Part shown: positions 1 through 12,660 of the stretch, one piece after another
Layout: each line of letters begins with the position of its first letter
How positions within the stretch are numbered: position 1 is the first letter of the stretch
NCBI RefSeq assembly: GCF_937616625.2
Contig: NC_065570.1
Location: forward strand, 13,960,001-14,024,000
From: Mercurialis annua
Lineage: Eukaryota > Streptophyta > Magnoliopsida > Malpighiales > Euphorbiaceae
DNA length: 64,000 bases
Direction: 5' to 3'
Translations under genes and position numbers: made by a program
The notes under the pieces: model-generated
Databases searched by the model: none
What the model saw: the letters and a program-made list of their open reading frames with translations, nothing else
What the model was told of the DNA's origin: nothing

Positions 1-464
1 CAAAATTAAATTTAACACAAATTGAATTTCAAAACCCTAGTTTTGCATTCCATGAATATAATCAATTATCAACACGTTATATTGAATTTCAACATACCAA
101 ATTAGTTTATAAACATATATTTATAGATTATAATTATTTCTATTCAATTATAACAATTTATTCCAAGTCTCAATTCAATTTACACAACTAAAAACCCTAG
201 GATTCAGATTTGAACATGAAAACCCTACATTCAGTTTCTAGCATTCAAACCCTAGCATAATATTTAATTCAAACATGCATACTCAATTTCCTATCACATA
301 ATATCGGTTTATAATCATCCCAACCCAAATTTGATATCAAATCAAATCAATTTATACAAAAACTTTTATCATATATCTAATCGAAACTACACAAATTCTA
401 GGTTTTAGATTTGAACAACATTAGATCGGTTTCTAAACATGTAATTTTGGTTTCTAAACGTGTG
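1..464. other. AT-rich stretch, nothing recognised
   Basis: AT-rich DNA with several scattered AAACCCTAG words but no regular telomere-like tandem. No credible coding frame and no inverted repeat were seen. Confidence 0.5.
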
Positions 465-472
465 GTTTCAGT

Positions 473-785
473 CAGTGTTTTAAAAACCGGACCGGACCGG
501 CCGGTCGAACCGGTTGAACTGCGAACAGGCCAGTGGTCCGGTCTGAAACTGTAAAAAAACCGGATTTTTTAGTTGGACCGGATTGGACCGGTTGAACCGG
601 ATTGAACCGGACGTTGAACCGGATCGGACCGGTCTGAACCGGTAAAAAACCGGTTAAATAGAATTTTTTTAATTTTTTTTTAATTTATTAAACCGGTGGA
701 ACCGGTAACTAAACCAGTTCAACCGGTTGAACCGGTAACCGGTGGCCTCACCGGTTCGGCCACCAGTTCGGTTTTTAAAACACTG
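473..785. mobile_element. hAT-like non-autonomous element rich in CCGG/AACCGG
   Basis: The 313-bp element begins CAGTGTTTTAAAAACCGG and ends with the inverted equivalent (AAAACACTG). It is flanked by a perfect 8-bp direct repeat GTTTCAGT (465-472 and 786-793). CAnnG termini and an 8-bp duplication are hallmarks of hAT elements. The interior is dominated by GGACCGG and AACCGGTT words and is unlikely to code; the short frame across 696-905 runs through the end of the element and is judged spurious. Confidence 0.85.
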
Positions 786-793
786 GTTTCAGT

Positions 794-1700
794 TTTATTA
801 AAATCACATCCACAAAATGGAAAATCAAAAAATGACTTAATCAATTCACCAAGGTCCAAGAATAGATCCTTCGAGTTTGAATTGAATTTTCATGGAAGCG
901 AATAAATCTCTAATTCAAATGCCTTTAATCATTAACCATACAGTCTAAATTTTTAATTTATTATATTTTAATATGAACTTTTTTGTAGTTCTTTGAAGAA
1001 ATCAAGATAGAAATTGTACCTAAATCATCCCAGAGCAACGTTAAACCATTACTCTTTCTTTAATAAACTACATGATAACCTTCCATAGTTAGCTTCTTCC
1101 TTACACATTCCATTTTTTTTTCATATGTGTTTCTATCAAAAAATACTATATTAAAGAGGTTTAATCCCTGAACATTCAAACTAAAGATTTTCTTAATGAA
1201 TGGTGGACCTAATTGACAGGTTCCACCGTGTGAGTAAGCTTCTTTTACTTCTCAAATGCATAATTATTTTGTAAAGAAAATGTCACTTATACTAAATTCA
1301 CCAAAATAAAAATCAACAAATTTTATTATACTATCTTCTTCTTTAATTATCTTTTCTCCAAAATTTAATATATCCAATATTTGAATTGTTTCTCAAAATG
1401 GATGAGTCCTCCCACTAGACTTTTTAATTTCTTTTTATCTTCCGATTATGCTTAGCCCAATTTTTGGTCCAATATCATTTTTCGTCTTTATTTCATTTGA
1501 GCTATCAGCTTCTTGCTATTTGGATCAATTTTTTTATTTACATTCACTTCTACCAAATCCATAATTGATAAATTTATTTCATGTTTTTCCCAATTCGAAT
1601 TTGGTAATTCGAGATTTTCATTATTTTATCTCTAGTTAAATTCGGAGTCAGATTATCATTTTCTTTATCACCTTATGAACATTTGTTAACTTCCATAACT
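794..1700. other. AT-rich intergenic, possibly degraded LINE flank
   Basis: No open frame of credible length was seen. The segment abuts a LINE ORF1-like relic to its right and may be the far part of the same decayed insertion, but no motif proves this. Confidence 0.3.
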
Positions 1701-1719
1701 CATCCAACCCCCTTATTCT

Positions 1720-2300
1720 ATTTTATTATTGGCCGATAGGTTTGACTTCTATGATCATCCCCTCCTTTATCGTATACTCTACATTACTTTTGAAACACTT
1801 ACTTTTACCTTTAACATGTTGCACTGGTCTTGCACTTATTAACTCATTATACTTATCAGTTTTAGCATCTTTTCCTCTATTTATTGGACATTTCATTAAA
1901 AGGTGTCCCAGAATGCACAACATAAATATGTAACCTTTCATAACGTAAAATTGTAATGACCATTGTTCCTTTAGATACAATATTCACCTTTAAACGATGC
2001 TTTAAAGGTTTTGTGATATGGATAATAGTACAAACTTTAAAATACTTGGCAATACTATCTTTAGAAGCCCTAGAATCCACCTCCTCCACAAAAACCTATC
2101 TATGAAACTACAGACTTCCTTGCCTTCTTCATACACACAGCAAAGGTAAGTTTTGGATATGAATCCAAAAAGCCATAGAATCAAATTTCATATATTTTCT
2201 TGAAATTTCCACTATCCCCCTCTAAGAACTCTTCTTTTTTCTTCAAGTGAATCAAAATGGAATACAAGGGTATTAACCCCTCACCATCTCTACCTCATAG
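1720..2300 (-). pseudogene. LINE (L1-type) ORF1 relic, zinc-knuckle region
   Basis: Minus-strand frames overlap in pieces. One piece reads like the plant L1 ORF1 segment before the zinc knuckle (around TKPLKHRLKV, then YERLHIYVVHSG at about 1890-2030). An adjacent frame continues with a degenerate CILGHLLMKCP, resembling the C-x2-C-x4-H-x4-C knuckle with cysteines lost. Pieces lie in different frames, so the copy is frameshifted and inactive. No endonuclease or reverse transcriptase was recognised nearby, so it is a fragment. The assignment rests on motif resemblance only. Confidence 0.45.
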
Positions 2301-2792
2301 GACTCTTTTGTTCTCCACATATAACTCACAGTTTGAATCAGACATCATATATTTACTTTCTTCATAGATAGCACCTTATCAATTAAATAATTGACCACTT
2401 TCTATTCTCCCTCCACTCGAGCTTCATGTCCAAGCTCACAAACTACTAGATATCCATCAACAAAGACTACTCATATTCCAAATATATTCATACTCTCTTC
2501 ATTTGTAAATCAAAAGATAGAAATACAATATAAAAATAGTGTAAGAAACTATTATTTAAGTGTATATATTTTGTCCATCTTTATCATCTCGATCAATCAG
2601 ATAATAATTGACATAAGAATGATGTATCCATTTTTGAAAGGACGCTTTCAATCTAAACAAAAAGTTTAGAAGAAAAAAAACTATTCTACGGTACCTAAAT
2701 TTTTCCTTTGTATCTTTTTAAAATAATTTTTTTTAATATATATTTCAAAAGTCAATAATTATATGATATAGTATATCAAAAATTAGAGTTAA
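2301..2792. other. AT-rich intergenic
   Basis: No gene was recognised. A 92-codon open frame at 2391-2669 has no recognisable domain and is low complexity. Confidence 0.4.
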
Positions 2793-2801
2793 AAATTATT
2801 A

Positions 2802-3214
2802 GAGAAAATTACTATGATACCCCCCTGTATGTATATATATATATATATCATAATTAACAGTTTGATACCTTTTGTTTGAAAATACTACTCAATGCTCCTT
2901 CAGTTTTAATTTCGTTAACTATTAGGCCTTTTTTGTCAATTTAGGGTACCAGATCGTTACCAGGATTGAAAGTGAGGAACAAAATCGTTTGAAAGTGAGG
3001 TACAAACCATTTAACAAAGTTAAAAGTGGGGGACCAAAATTTTAACGAAATTAAAAGTGTGGCACCAAATCGTTTAAAAGTAAGTTTCGAAATTAACGAA
3101 GCGACCTAATAGTTAATAGATTTGAAAGTGAGGGATCATTAAGTAGAATTTTGAAATAAGTAATATTAAACTGTTAATTATAATATAACTGGAGGGACTG
3201 AGAGTAATTTGCTC
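2802..3214. mobile_element. Inverted-repeat MITE, same family as 24980-25344
   Basis: Left end GAGAAAATTACTATGATACC is matched in inverse by the right end GTAATTTGCTC. The body carries the recurring phrase 'ACAGTTTGATACC ... TTAACTATTAGG', also seen inverted and in the copy at 24980. The presumed 9-bp flanks match only 6 of 9, so this is an older copy. It includes a short (AT)n run at about 2831-2847. Confidence 0.65.
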
Positions 3215-3743
3215 AAATAATCTATATCTATCTATATTGATATAATTAAGAGGACCAACGAAGATTTCACATTTAATCTCACTAGATAGTACATTCTCAT
3301 TAGTTCTCAATTTTTCCAAAATACATATTTTAAATATATTTTAATCATGATCTCTAACTTGATCGTTTAATCTATATACTAATTAATAGGTATATTAATC
3401 ATATACAAACTCAAATAGAAACTAAGTCATAGTCACAATTATGAACCAATTACTATATGAGTACTTTATAGCCTCTTATGTTTTGAGATATTTCTATGTA
3501 TATTATTTCGTCTTTTAACAAGTGGAGAAAAAGAAATTTTTGTGCAATTCTACACTACTATATGAATTTGTTGGAGTACAATCAAATTCATATTTTTCTT
3601 ACTATAGTGTGAACTATTTAAGTTGTAGTTAATTTGTCTTCTACATCTAATTGTTTAATGAATGCTTAATGATTTATTCTTTTTATTTGGAATTCGATTT
3701 TCTTGATATATTGCTTTTAGCAACTGATTTTCTTCTTATTAAG
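3215..3743. other. AT-rich intergenic
   Basis: No gene, RNA or repeat boundary could be recognised here. Confidence 0.4.
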
Positions 3744-3745
3744 TA

Positions 3746-4483
3746 CTCCCTCCATTCCTTAATAATTGACATTTTGGGGTTTTTCACACATATTAAGGAT
3801 GAAGCTAATAAATAACAAAGTTTCTAAAATACCCTTCATAAATTAACGTGTTAAGAAAAGATAAAAAGACAAAACTTTATCTTTCTTCGTCTTTTACATG
3901 GCATATCTCAGTTTTCTGCCATTATTCTTTTGGCAAAAGCTTCTCAATCTTTTACCATTATTTTTGTTTGGTCAATACTTTTAGCTTTAATTTGTTTGCT
4001 TTTCCGGATCCGACTCAACCCATTTTCCAGAATTTTGAAAATATTTCATCAGCAAACATTGTACTTTTCAAAATACTGTGTTATTTCTTTCCTCTAGTTA
4101 ATTGATTGGGTTCAAATCAAAATCAAGACTTAAATGTCTTAGATTCGACTACAATGTCGATTTACTAAAGCTAATTGGTTATGTTATTTCTTAAATTGGC
4201 TATGTAATTGTTTTTGTATATAAATTAGGTTTAAGAGTACTGCCAATTACAAAATGAAAATGGCACTAAAGGAAGGAGTGGGGCTGAGAAGAGAAAAGGA
4301 AGAAGGGATCACTACTGCTGGTTATATTTAGATAAACTCACGCATTTGAGAATTATTTACTCTTGACACATGTTACAATAATAAGGTTAATTTGGGCCAA
4401 AAGGAGCTATAATTATCTAAACGTCATGTATATAGGATTTTTTTTGACAGTGTAAAACGTCAATTATTAAGGAATGGAGGGAG
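3746..4483. mobile_element. Stowaway-like (mariner-type) non-autonomous element, 738 bp
   Basis: Termini are CTCCCTCCATTCCTTAATAA and its inverse ending GGAATGGAGGGAG, flanked by TA on both sides (3744-3745, 4484-4485). CTCCCTCC termini with a TA duplication are typical of Stowaway/mariner derivatives. It is long for a MITE. An internal frame at 3848-4105 has no recognisable domain. Confidence 0.85.
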
Positions 4484-4485
4484 TA

Positions 4486-5100
4486 GTAAACACTCTATTT
4501 TCTTTTTCTAGTATTTTTCCCATTTAAAAGTATATGCATTTATAGAAGTCATTCTTTTCGAATTTTGGGGCAACTGTCGCGTTTACTATTCTAAGAGCAT
4601 TTATGTCTTCAATGGATACCAAATATTTGTGTGTAAGTATTTAGATTTTTCCATATGTTACTAATTCTTTTATGAAGTTTCATGCATTTTTAACTTTACT
4701 TTTTGGTTTGATCAACAAAATAAAAACTTTCCTTGTTGGTTTCAGTTACCTTGGATGTCTCTTACACCTCATGTATTGACTCCCATTAATTAGTTGAACA
4801 TTTAATGTCTGGTGCTATAATATCAGCAACAGATCAAGTCATTATTTTTATCAATTATCCTGATAAGTATAAGATAAAACACGCTTTCATTTTTGTTACT
4901 TTGCTATTTTATTTTTGGTGGACAAATTTCCTCTTTTCTGCATTTGCCAATCAAGCGATTACGATGTCCTTTTAAGTGATTATCAAAGCACTTTTATGAT
5001 GAAAATAATAATAAAAGAGGTATTTGAAGACCTCATAGTAATACCAAAATATGGATTTGAAATTGTAAATATTAATTTGATTGAGGAAAATTTAGGCCTC
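4486..5100. other. AT-rich intergenic
   Basis: No credible gene was seen. A 63-codon frame at 4915-5106 shows no recognisable domain. Confidence 0.4.
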
Positions 5101-5104
5101 ACTT

Positions 5105-8000
5105 AATTGGGTGTAAGTTCACCAAGTAAGTCTAACTTTCCAGGAAATAATATTTTTTCTTACTTGGTTCATTTTTTTCATTCTATTTTTCGGGAAGTTG
5201 AGGGTTGACTTTTGTAGACACCTATTTTTCGGACAGGTAAAAAGTGATAAGAAACTGAAGCGTCCAATGATGATTTCTAGAGAAATCTGTCCGGGTTACG
5301 AGCTTTCGATTTGCTTGCTGGAATCTAAGTAGGCATAATTTGTGCACAACTGTAAACTTGGAGGACTAAAACGCAATTAGGCGTAAATAGCTCATAAAAA
5401 TCCAAAGAGATTGTAATAATTGCAATGTCTTAGAAGTTTAAAACGCAATTAGGCGCAATTTGTTTTCTAGAAATTGGACTAATTGCAATGTCTTAGAAGT
5501 TTATGGGCCAATTTGCAAGTTTGATAGACTGAAATTGATCATAACCAAACCTATAGGACTTTAGTAGCCTTTTTTGACACTTTCGGGCACCAAAATAGAC
5601 TTTTAGCACATTTTTACTTAGCTAGCAAGTTAAAATCCGAAAATTAAAATTAAAATCCTTATTAATTAATTAAAATCTAATCCTAAATACATATAGACTT
5701 ATCACTTAACACTTCTTCAATCCCAAACCAAACTCTAATTAGGACAAACTTGTAAATACACATAAGCTAACCCTAAACCTAATTAACCTTATAAATACTA
5801 CTGTTAGTCAGCTGAGTCAGGGGTCGGACCAGAAAGGTAAAAACCCTTGAGTAAAATTCAATCCCCACCCAAAAAATCCTAGCTTTGGCCGAACCCCCTA
5901 GCACAATACACACACAAAACACATCAACTCTAGTCTAGTAAACACTTAAGACGCTTCGATTCTCCAAGAACGCAGCCCTGCACAGACTCAAAGCCGGATT
6001 CCGTATGCACTTCGCCAGCAAGCGAGTCAAGGACTCAAATTGGTATTTGAGGACCCTCTATATCTCTGTATTGCTTTTTATGTATTTTTTTCATATTTGT
6101 TGAATATTTGTGAGTTAGGATACATGATTAGGTTATTTTCATTATATTGGCCATAATTTCCAAATTATGTGTTTTTATGATATTGCCATGAAAATTGATG
6201 AAAAAGCATGTTAATAGCTAGATTAATATGTTTATTATGTTTAAATCAAGAAACTCAGACACTATAATTGCTTAGAACGTATGTTTTGGTTAATTATAAG
6301 CTTATTTAACATAATATGTTTAATCAATAACTGTTTTAATTTGATAAATATGATGATGTAAATACTCCTTACATGTCGTATTGAGAATGTTTGATTTTTT
6401 TATGCCTTTCAAACTTTTTTTGCATGAAAATCGGGCAAAAAACGAGCTGAAGCGAGCTAAAACCGCTCAAAAACGAACACTGGAAACTGTTGCTTCTACT
6501 GCTGCCCGCAGTGCCTCTGCCGCCAATAAGACCGACGGCGCCGCCAAAACAACGTGGCAGCGCCGCCACCTTATTCTGCCGACGCCGACAGCTTAATCTC
6601 GCGCCATGTTCTTCATTCCCCAGCCGCCTAGATTCGCTTCTCAGATCTTCCAAACTTTGATCTAGACTTCCAAACGTGTTTTCGGGTTCATCTGGACTCC
6701 GAATTACGCTCAGTTTGATTCCAGAAATATTTTTTTAGTTGTAGGACTTGTTTGTAATAGTAAATGGGCTTAACCTAATTTTTTAGGGCCTAGAAGCCCA
6801 CTATTGTAATCTTCCCAGCCAACCGGGCCCATTGAACCAGATTCGATCTGACCAGCAACTTCCAGACCAATTTTTGGGTTCAATCGAACCCTGAATCAAC
6901 TCCGGTTTAAACCATTGGTTTTATATCGACGAGCTGGTCAACTTTTGTTTTTTGACCGAGAGCCAGATCCGACCGGACCTACGGTCAAATCGAGTCGAGT
7001 GTCAGGCACTCAAAGTCAACGAGGTTTAAAAATATTCCTAACCTTATACGTACATCCAGTTGTCCCTAAGCATGCATGCAATGTTTACCTCTTTCCAAAA
7101 GCATTTCAAATCAAATAATAACCGGTTAAAGGATTAATCACCTAAAATTGGCCCATTAATGCAATTCCAGCCCGTCACTTAAACATTGCAGGACAATACG
7201 AAAATGTAGTAAACAGTTGTATAGGTTTTTCAAGACTCACCTAATAAAATCAATCAATCTCACTTATACATCCGGTTTTATGCATGTAATCAATCCAAAT
7301 CAGACAGATTTATGCTATTTGCTAGAAACCTCTAAAGTTAGATGTATGCTTAGGTGTATCTGCTACTTGCCTCAAATGCCCGTCTAGATCGAGTCATATG
7401 CGCGTCAAACGTGTTTACTGCTTTCATCCCTGTTTATTTACCAGCTTTCATATCTTGTGAACTGCATATACTGTTGAGATGAGATATAAAACGAATATGT
7501 CTAGTAAATAAAGCTAGTAATAGATAAGCCAAGTACAAGAGTCTCGAGGAGGTCCACGAACCCTAGTCTTTGGTCCCATGCATGATAGTCTTATCGGAGG
7601 GGAATAAGACTATCTAGTCGGTTAAAAGGCACTTCCTAGTTGAATTAGGTGGCGACTCCATTTTTCAAACCACTTCTAGATCGAGAAGTCATCCATATGC
7701 CTTGGGCGAGTGGCCCCCGAACCCCGCTCCGCTCACAACTTCCCTTTGACTAGGAAAATGACTTCCCTACCAAAATCTAGGTAAGTTCTACTTTCCTAAT
7801 TAATTTAATTAGAATACAATTATATCTCTATATTTAATTAGCCAATTTAGTTATCGAGGGTAATATTATTTTTAAATTTAAATTAATTAAAAATAGAATG
7901 CAGCTTCCCGGGAAGTTATAAAGTGAACCAAGTAATAAAAGGATTGATATTTTCCATACTAACTTTCTCAGTAATTAACTTCCCGAGAAGTATATATTTC
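5105..8000. repeat. Degenerate inverted-repeat element split by a solo LTR
   Basis: The arm at about 5115-5200 (CACCAAGTAAG ... CGGGAAGTTG) is an imperfect inverse of about 7900-7990 (CTTCCCGGGAAGTT ... GAACCAAGTAA). The solo LTR 5213-7737 lies between the arms. This suggests an older fold-back element of a few hundred bp into which the LTR inserted. Outer boundaries and target duplication were not resolved. Confidence 0.4.
5213..7737 (+). repeat. Solo LTR of a Ty3/gypsy-type element, family A copy 1
   Basis: It starts TGTAGACACCTATTTTTCGG and ends CCGCTCCGCTCACA. The flanking 5-bp repeats are ACTTT and ACTTC (4 of 5). The same sequence with the same ends is at 30774-33152. A TATA-like TTATAAATAC lies near 5790. 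The phrase AGGTGGCGACTCCA near the 3' end is typical of plant gypsy LTRs. No internal domains flank it, so it looks like a recombination-derived solo LTR. Confidence 0.8.
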
Positions 8001-8069
8001 AAAAATTATAAATTTTTAAATCACGTGAGCCCTTAATCAAAAGGTCCGATTAACATGCATTATATTTAT

Positions 8070-8292
8070 GAGAAATTCTTATGTAGACTCGGCCTACCAC
8101 GTCATCCGTAGACTAACTTATCACATTATGACACGTCATTAAAATGATGGCAATCTTGTAAATTCGTTTTTTGCTTATTTACACCTTTGAATAGTAATAT
8201 TACAAGATTGCCATCATTTTAATGATGTGTCATAATATGATAAGTTTGGTCTACGGATGACGTAGTAGACCGAGTCTACCTAAGAATTTCTC
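8070..8292. mobile_element. Hairpin MITE with about 92-bp TIRs and 9-bp target duplication
   Basis: The two halves are near-complete inverted copies (GAGAAATTCTTATGTAGACT against GAATTTCTC at the right end), leaving a short loop around 8165-8195. Flanks TATATTTAT and TATATTTGT agree at 8 of 9 positions, which fits a Mutator-type origin. A second copy is at about 62780-63004. Confidence 0.85.
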
Positions 8293-8301
8293 TATATTTG
8301 T

Positions 8302-9535
8302 ATGATTTTTTAATATTTTATAATTAATGTCCATTCTAAACGTAATAATTCTTGAAACATGTGAGTATACTTGAATATATTTCACTAGATTTTTCGATTA
8401 GGTATTTGAAGTTTGAAATTGCTTTAAATATATTTTTTATTTTATTTCCAAAATAGTGATATACTTATTTTGCTTTTGGTTAAAATATTTCATATTTTAT
8501 GAATAATGCTTTTAGTTAAAATGTTTCATATTATATTTTTTTGCAAAAAAATTATAAAAAACAAAACCAAATATTAAAAGAGAAAAGAGATAATAACAAG
8601 CTCAGCTAAACAATTTGCTAAAAGATACAAGAATGTCATTACAAAAAGAAAATTCTGGTATAAAAATATTTAAAAATATAATTTTAAAAACAATTCATTG
8701 GTAAATTTATTAGAATAGATTTTAATTTTATTTTATTAGAGTGGTTCACAAATATGAATTTTAGTTTTTAAGAATTATTTATATATTTTTAATAAAATTA
8801 CGATTCAAATTATATATAAATTTGATTTTGCATAAATGCGTGGATTTACAATTAGAGTGAAATATGTCGCTAAAATTCATTTTACCGATTGATTTAGCGC
8901 GGATTTTGTTTTTCGACAACTTTAACGACAAATTTTTTGTCACAAATAATTTGAATCAGTAATCATTTAAGGTTATGATTACAGCCATTGTTGTTTGCAT
9001 CCACCTGAAAAATCAAGGGGGTTGTCTAAGGTCCAGCGATGGACCCGTCCAACTCTAAAAGACAAAGAAAAAAAAAATTACCTCTAGAAAAATATATAGG
9101 TAAGTTATAAAGAAGATGTTACCGGTCTCATATATTTTTTAATAAAAAAGATGTGCAATTTCCACTTGCTTGACTTTCACTTGTTTTATTTTAATAACAC
9201 ACATATTTTTTATTTTTTATTATCATTCAAAAATTAATTAATTTTTTTAAATATTCAGTTGTTGAAATGAAAAAATTAAACATATATAAATTAAATTAAA
9301 TAATACATGAGGTATAATAAATAAATTATAAATAAAAAATAAATTTTAAATTTTAAATTATAAAATATAATATTATTAAATTATAATTAAATTTTATTTT
9401 ATTAAAATTTAATATAAATAAATTATAAAATACAATTTATAATTAAATATGTGTTTGTAGGTTACAATTTGTTTTACTCAATTTTATAATTAAAAAGAAT
9501 TGGATAATCTACAGAATATTCCGGTGTAGATTTAA
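8302..9535. other. AT-rich intergenic
   Basis: Long AT-rich stretch, especially 9180-9480. No coding frame, RNA gene or bounded repeat could be supported. Confidence 0.45.
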
Positions 9536-9539
9536 CCAT

Positions 9540-12500
9540 TTCTCCACACATGCAGCAGTTTGAATGGAGATTTCGTCCCTTTTAAAGGACGAATCCGGAC
9601 CTTACGTCTTCACAAAAGTTGTAGGTATTCGAGTTACCTTTCCTGGGACGTTTGAATCAATGAAATCTGACATCGAGGGAACGAGGTATGACATAAATAC
9701 ACAATCGGAATTTATATAGATATCACACTGATATAAACATGCAGCAGCTTCAAGGCATCTTTCGTCCATGTTCCAGGTCGAATCCGGATTGGATGTCTGC
9801 ATGAAAGTCGTAGGTATTTGAGTTACCTTTCTAGGGACATTTGAATCGATAAAATGCAATGTCGGGAAAACGATTTACGAATTAAATACTCTGACTGAGT
9901 ACATGCAGATTTCATAAAGCTGCACACATGCAACAGCTTCAAGAGCACTTTCGTCCCTTTTTCAGGTTGAATCCGGACCGGACGCCTTCATAAACGTCTG
10001 AATCAGTTAAATCCGACGTTGGAAAAACGCGTTATGATAAAAATACTCAGGCTGGTTTTCAAAAATATACTTCTATCCCCTTTCTATCGCTGGAATAGCT
10101 ACCGATTACTAAAAAATGAACTTCAAAATAATAAATTTCAATTAAATAAAATAATGTGGAAAAATCTGATGTGTGTTGAATTATTCGGATAAAATAGATT
10201 ATTATAAATTAAGAAAAAGGAGGTATATTTAAATTCAAATTTATAATAATTGAACATATATATGTTAATTAAATAAATTATAAATAATAATAAACTATTT
10301 CTATAATGTTTAGTCAATGGGGACAAGAAGACAAAGTAAGCATATAAATTCCCCTCCCTATGGAGTTTTGAATGCAATTGGTGAGGCGTTATAAACATTT
10401 TATCACAAAAATATGTTATTTTGTGAGGAGTCATCATGCCTCTACACATGCAACAGCTTCAGGGGAAATTTCGTCCTTATTTGAGGATGAATTCAAAATT
10501 GACGTCTTCACTAAAAATGTAGGTATTCGAGTTAGCTTTCTAGAGCCATTCGAATCAGTTAAATCAGAGGTCGGGAAAAATAGTAATGACATAAATAGTC
10601 GGGATGATTTGAAGATGCTTTTACCTTTTTCAAAAAAAGATAGATATATATAGATATAGGCATGTGTAAAATTTCAATTTACGGGATAGTCTCATAAATA
10701 CTGCATAGATTTGACCATGTCTCCACACATGCAGCAAATTAAAGGGAGATTTCTTCCCTTTTAGAGGATGAATCCGGACCGAACGTCTTCATGAAAGTTA
10801 TAGGTATTCGAGTTACCTTTCCAGGGACATTTGAATCGATGAAATCCGACGTCGGGGGAACGAGTTATGACATAAATACACAATCTGAATATATATAGAT
10901 TTCACACTGATATAAACATGCAGCAGCTTCAAGGCACCTTTTGTCCATGTTTCAGGTCGAATCCGGATTGGATTTTTGTATAAAAGTCGTAGGTATTCGA
11001 GTTACCTTTCCAGGGACATTTTAATCGATGAAATTCGACGTCGGAAAAACGATTTACGAATTAAATACTCGGACTGGGTACATGCAGATTTCATAAAGTT
11101 GCACACATGGAGCAGCTTCAGGGGCATATTCGTCCCTTTCCAGGTTGAATCCGGACTGGATATCTTCATGAACGTTGTAGGTATTCGAGTTACCTTTCCA
11201 TGGACGTCTGAATAAGTTAAATCCAACGTCGAACAAGCGAGTTATGATAAAAAAATACTCGGATTGGTTTTCGAAAATATACTTCTATCCCCTTTCTATT
11301 GCTTGAATAGCTACCGATTACTAAAAAGTGAACTTCAAAATAATAGATTTCAGTTAAATAAAATAAGGTGGAGAAATCGGACGCGTGTTGAATTATTCGG
11401 ATAAAATAGATTATTATAAATTAATAAAAAGGAGGTATATTTAAATTAAAATTTAAAATAATTGAACATAAATATTTTACTTAAATAAATTATAAATAAT
11501 AAGAAACCATGTCCATAATGTTTAGTCAATGGGGATAAGAAGACAAATTAAACATATAAATCCCCCTCCGTATGGAGTTTTGAATGCAATTGGTGAGGAG
11601 TTATAAATATTTTTATCACAATATGTTATTTGGTTAGGATTCACCATACCTCTACACATGCAGCAGCTTCAAGGGAAATTTCTTCCTTATTTGACGATGA
11701 ATCTGGAATTGACGTCTTCATAAAAAATATAGGTATTCGAGATAGCTTTTTAGGGCCGTTCGAATCAGTTAAATTGGAGGTCAGGAAAGAGTTATGACAT
11801 AAATAGACAGGATGGTTTTGGAAGATGCTTCTATCTTTTTCAAAACAAGATCGCTTCTAACCTTTTCAAAAAATATATGGATATATACGGATATAGGCAT
11901 GTGTAAAATTTCAATCTACAGGATAGTCCTATAGATAGTGCGTAGATTTGACCATGTCTCCACACATGCAGCAGATTGAAGGGAGATTTCGTCCCTTTTA
12001 GAGGACGAATTCGAACCGGACGTCATGAAAATCGTAGGTATTCGAGTTACCTTTCCAGGAAAGTTTGAATCGATGAAATTCGACGTCGGGGGAACGAGTT
12101 ATGACATAAATACATAATCTGAATATATATAGATTTCACACTAATATGCACATGTAGCAGTTTCAAGACATCTTCTGTCCATAATCTAGGTCGAATCCGG
12201 ATTAGATGTTCTCATGAAAGTCGTAGGTATTCGAGTTCTATGGACATTAAAATCGATGAAATCCAACGTCAGAAAAACGATTTACAAATTAAATACTCGG
12301 ACTAGGTATATACAGATTTCATAGAGCTGAACACATGCAGCAACTTCAAGGGCACTTTCGTCTCTTTTCTAAGCTGAATTCGGAACGGACGTTTTCATGA
12401 AAGTTGTAGGTATTCGAGTTACCTTTCCATGGACGTCTGAATCAGTTAAATCTGACGTTGGAAAACGAGTTATGATAAAAGTATTCGGGTTGGTTTTCAA

Positions 12501-12660
12501 AAATATACTTCATCCCCTTTCTATCGCTTTAATAGCTACCGATTACTAAAAAGTGAACTTCAAAATAATAAATTCAGTTATTATCAAAAATAAAATAAAA
12601 TAAATTTCAGTTAAATAAAATAACATGGAGAAATCGGACATGTGTTGAATTATTCGGATG
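9540..12660. repeat. Higher-order tandem array of about 190-bp monomers
   Basis: Eleven related monomers start with (A)CACATGCAGCAGCTTCAAGG near 9547, 9735, 9925, 10444, 10724, 10915, 11103, 11655, 11961, 12149 and 12331. Most continue with TTCGTCC, AATCCGGA, GACGTCTTCATGAAAGT, TAGGTATTCGAGTTACCTTT and CCGACGTCGG-like words; c1 lacks the TAGGTATTCGAG segment. They form a larger unit a-b-c-spacer-d: the 'a' type recurs after about 1.18 kb and 1.24 kb, and the roughly 380-bp AT-rich spacer after c also repeats (10060-10440, 11260-11650, and truncated after 12500). Short open frames inside are by-products of the repeats. Confidence 0.85.

Noticed and set aside
1..260. Telomere-like repeat from AAACCCTAG words
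   Set aside because: The words are scattered and not in tandem.
10138..11236. Small frames in both strands within the tandem array (translations repeating VGIRVTFP-like words)
   Set aside because: They arise from the repeat monomers, appear in several frames and strands, and are interrupted in other monomers.
9540..12660. CRISPR-like array
   Set aside because: Monomers are about 190 bp, diverged and without uniform spacers, in a plant nuclear context.
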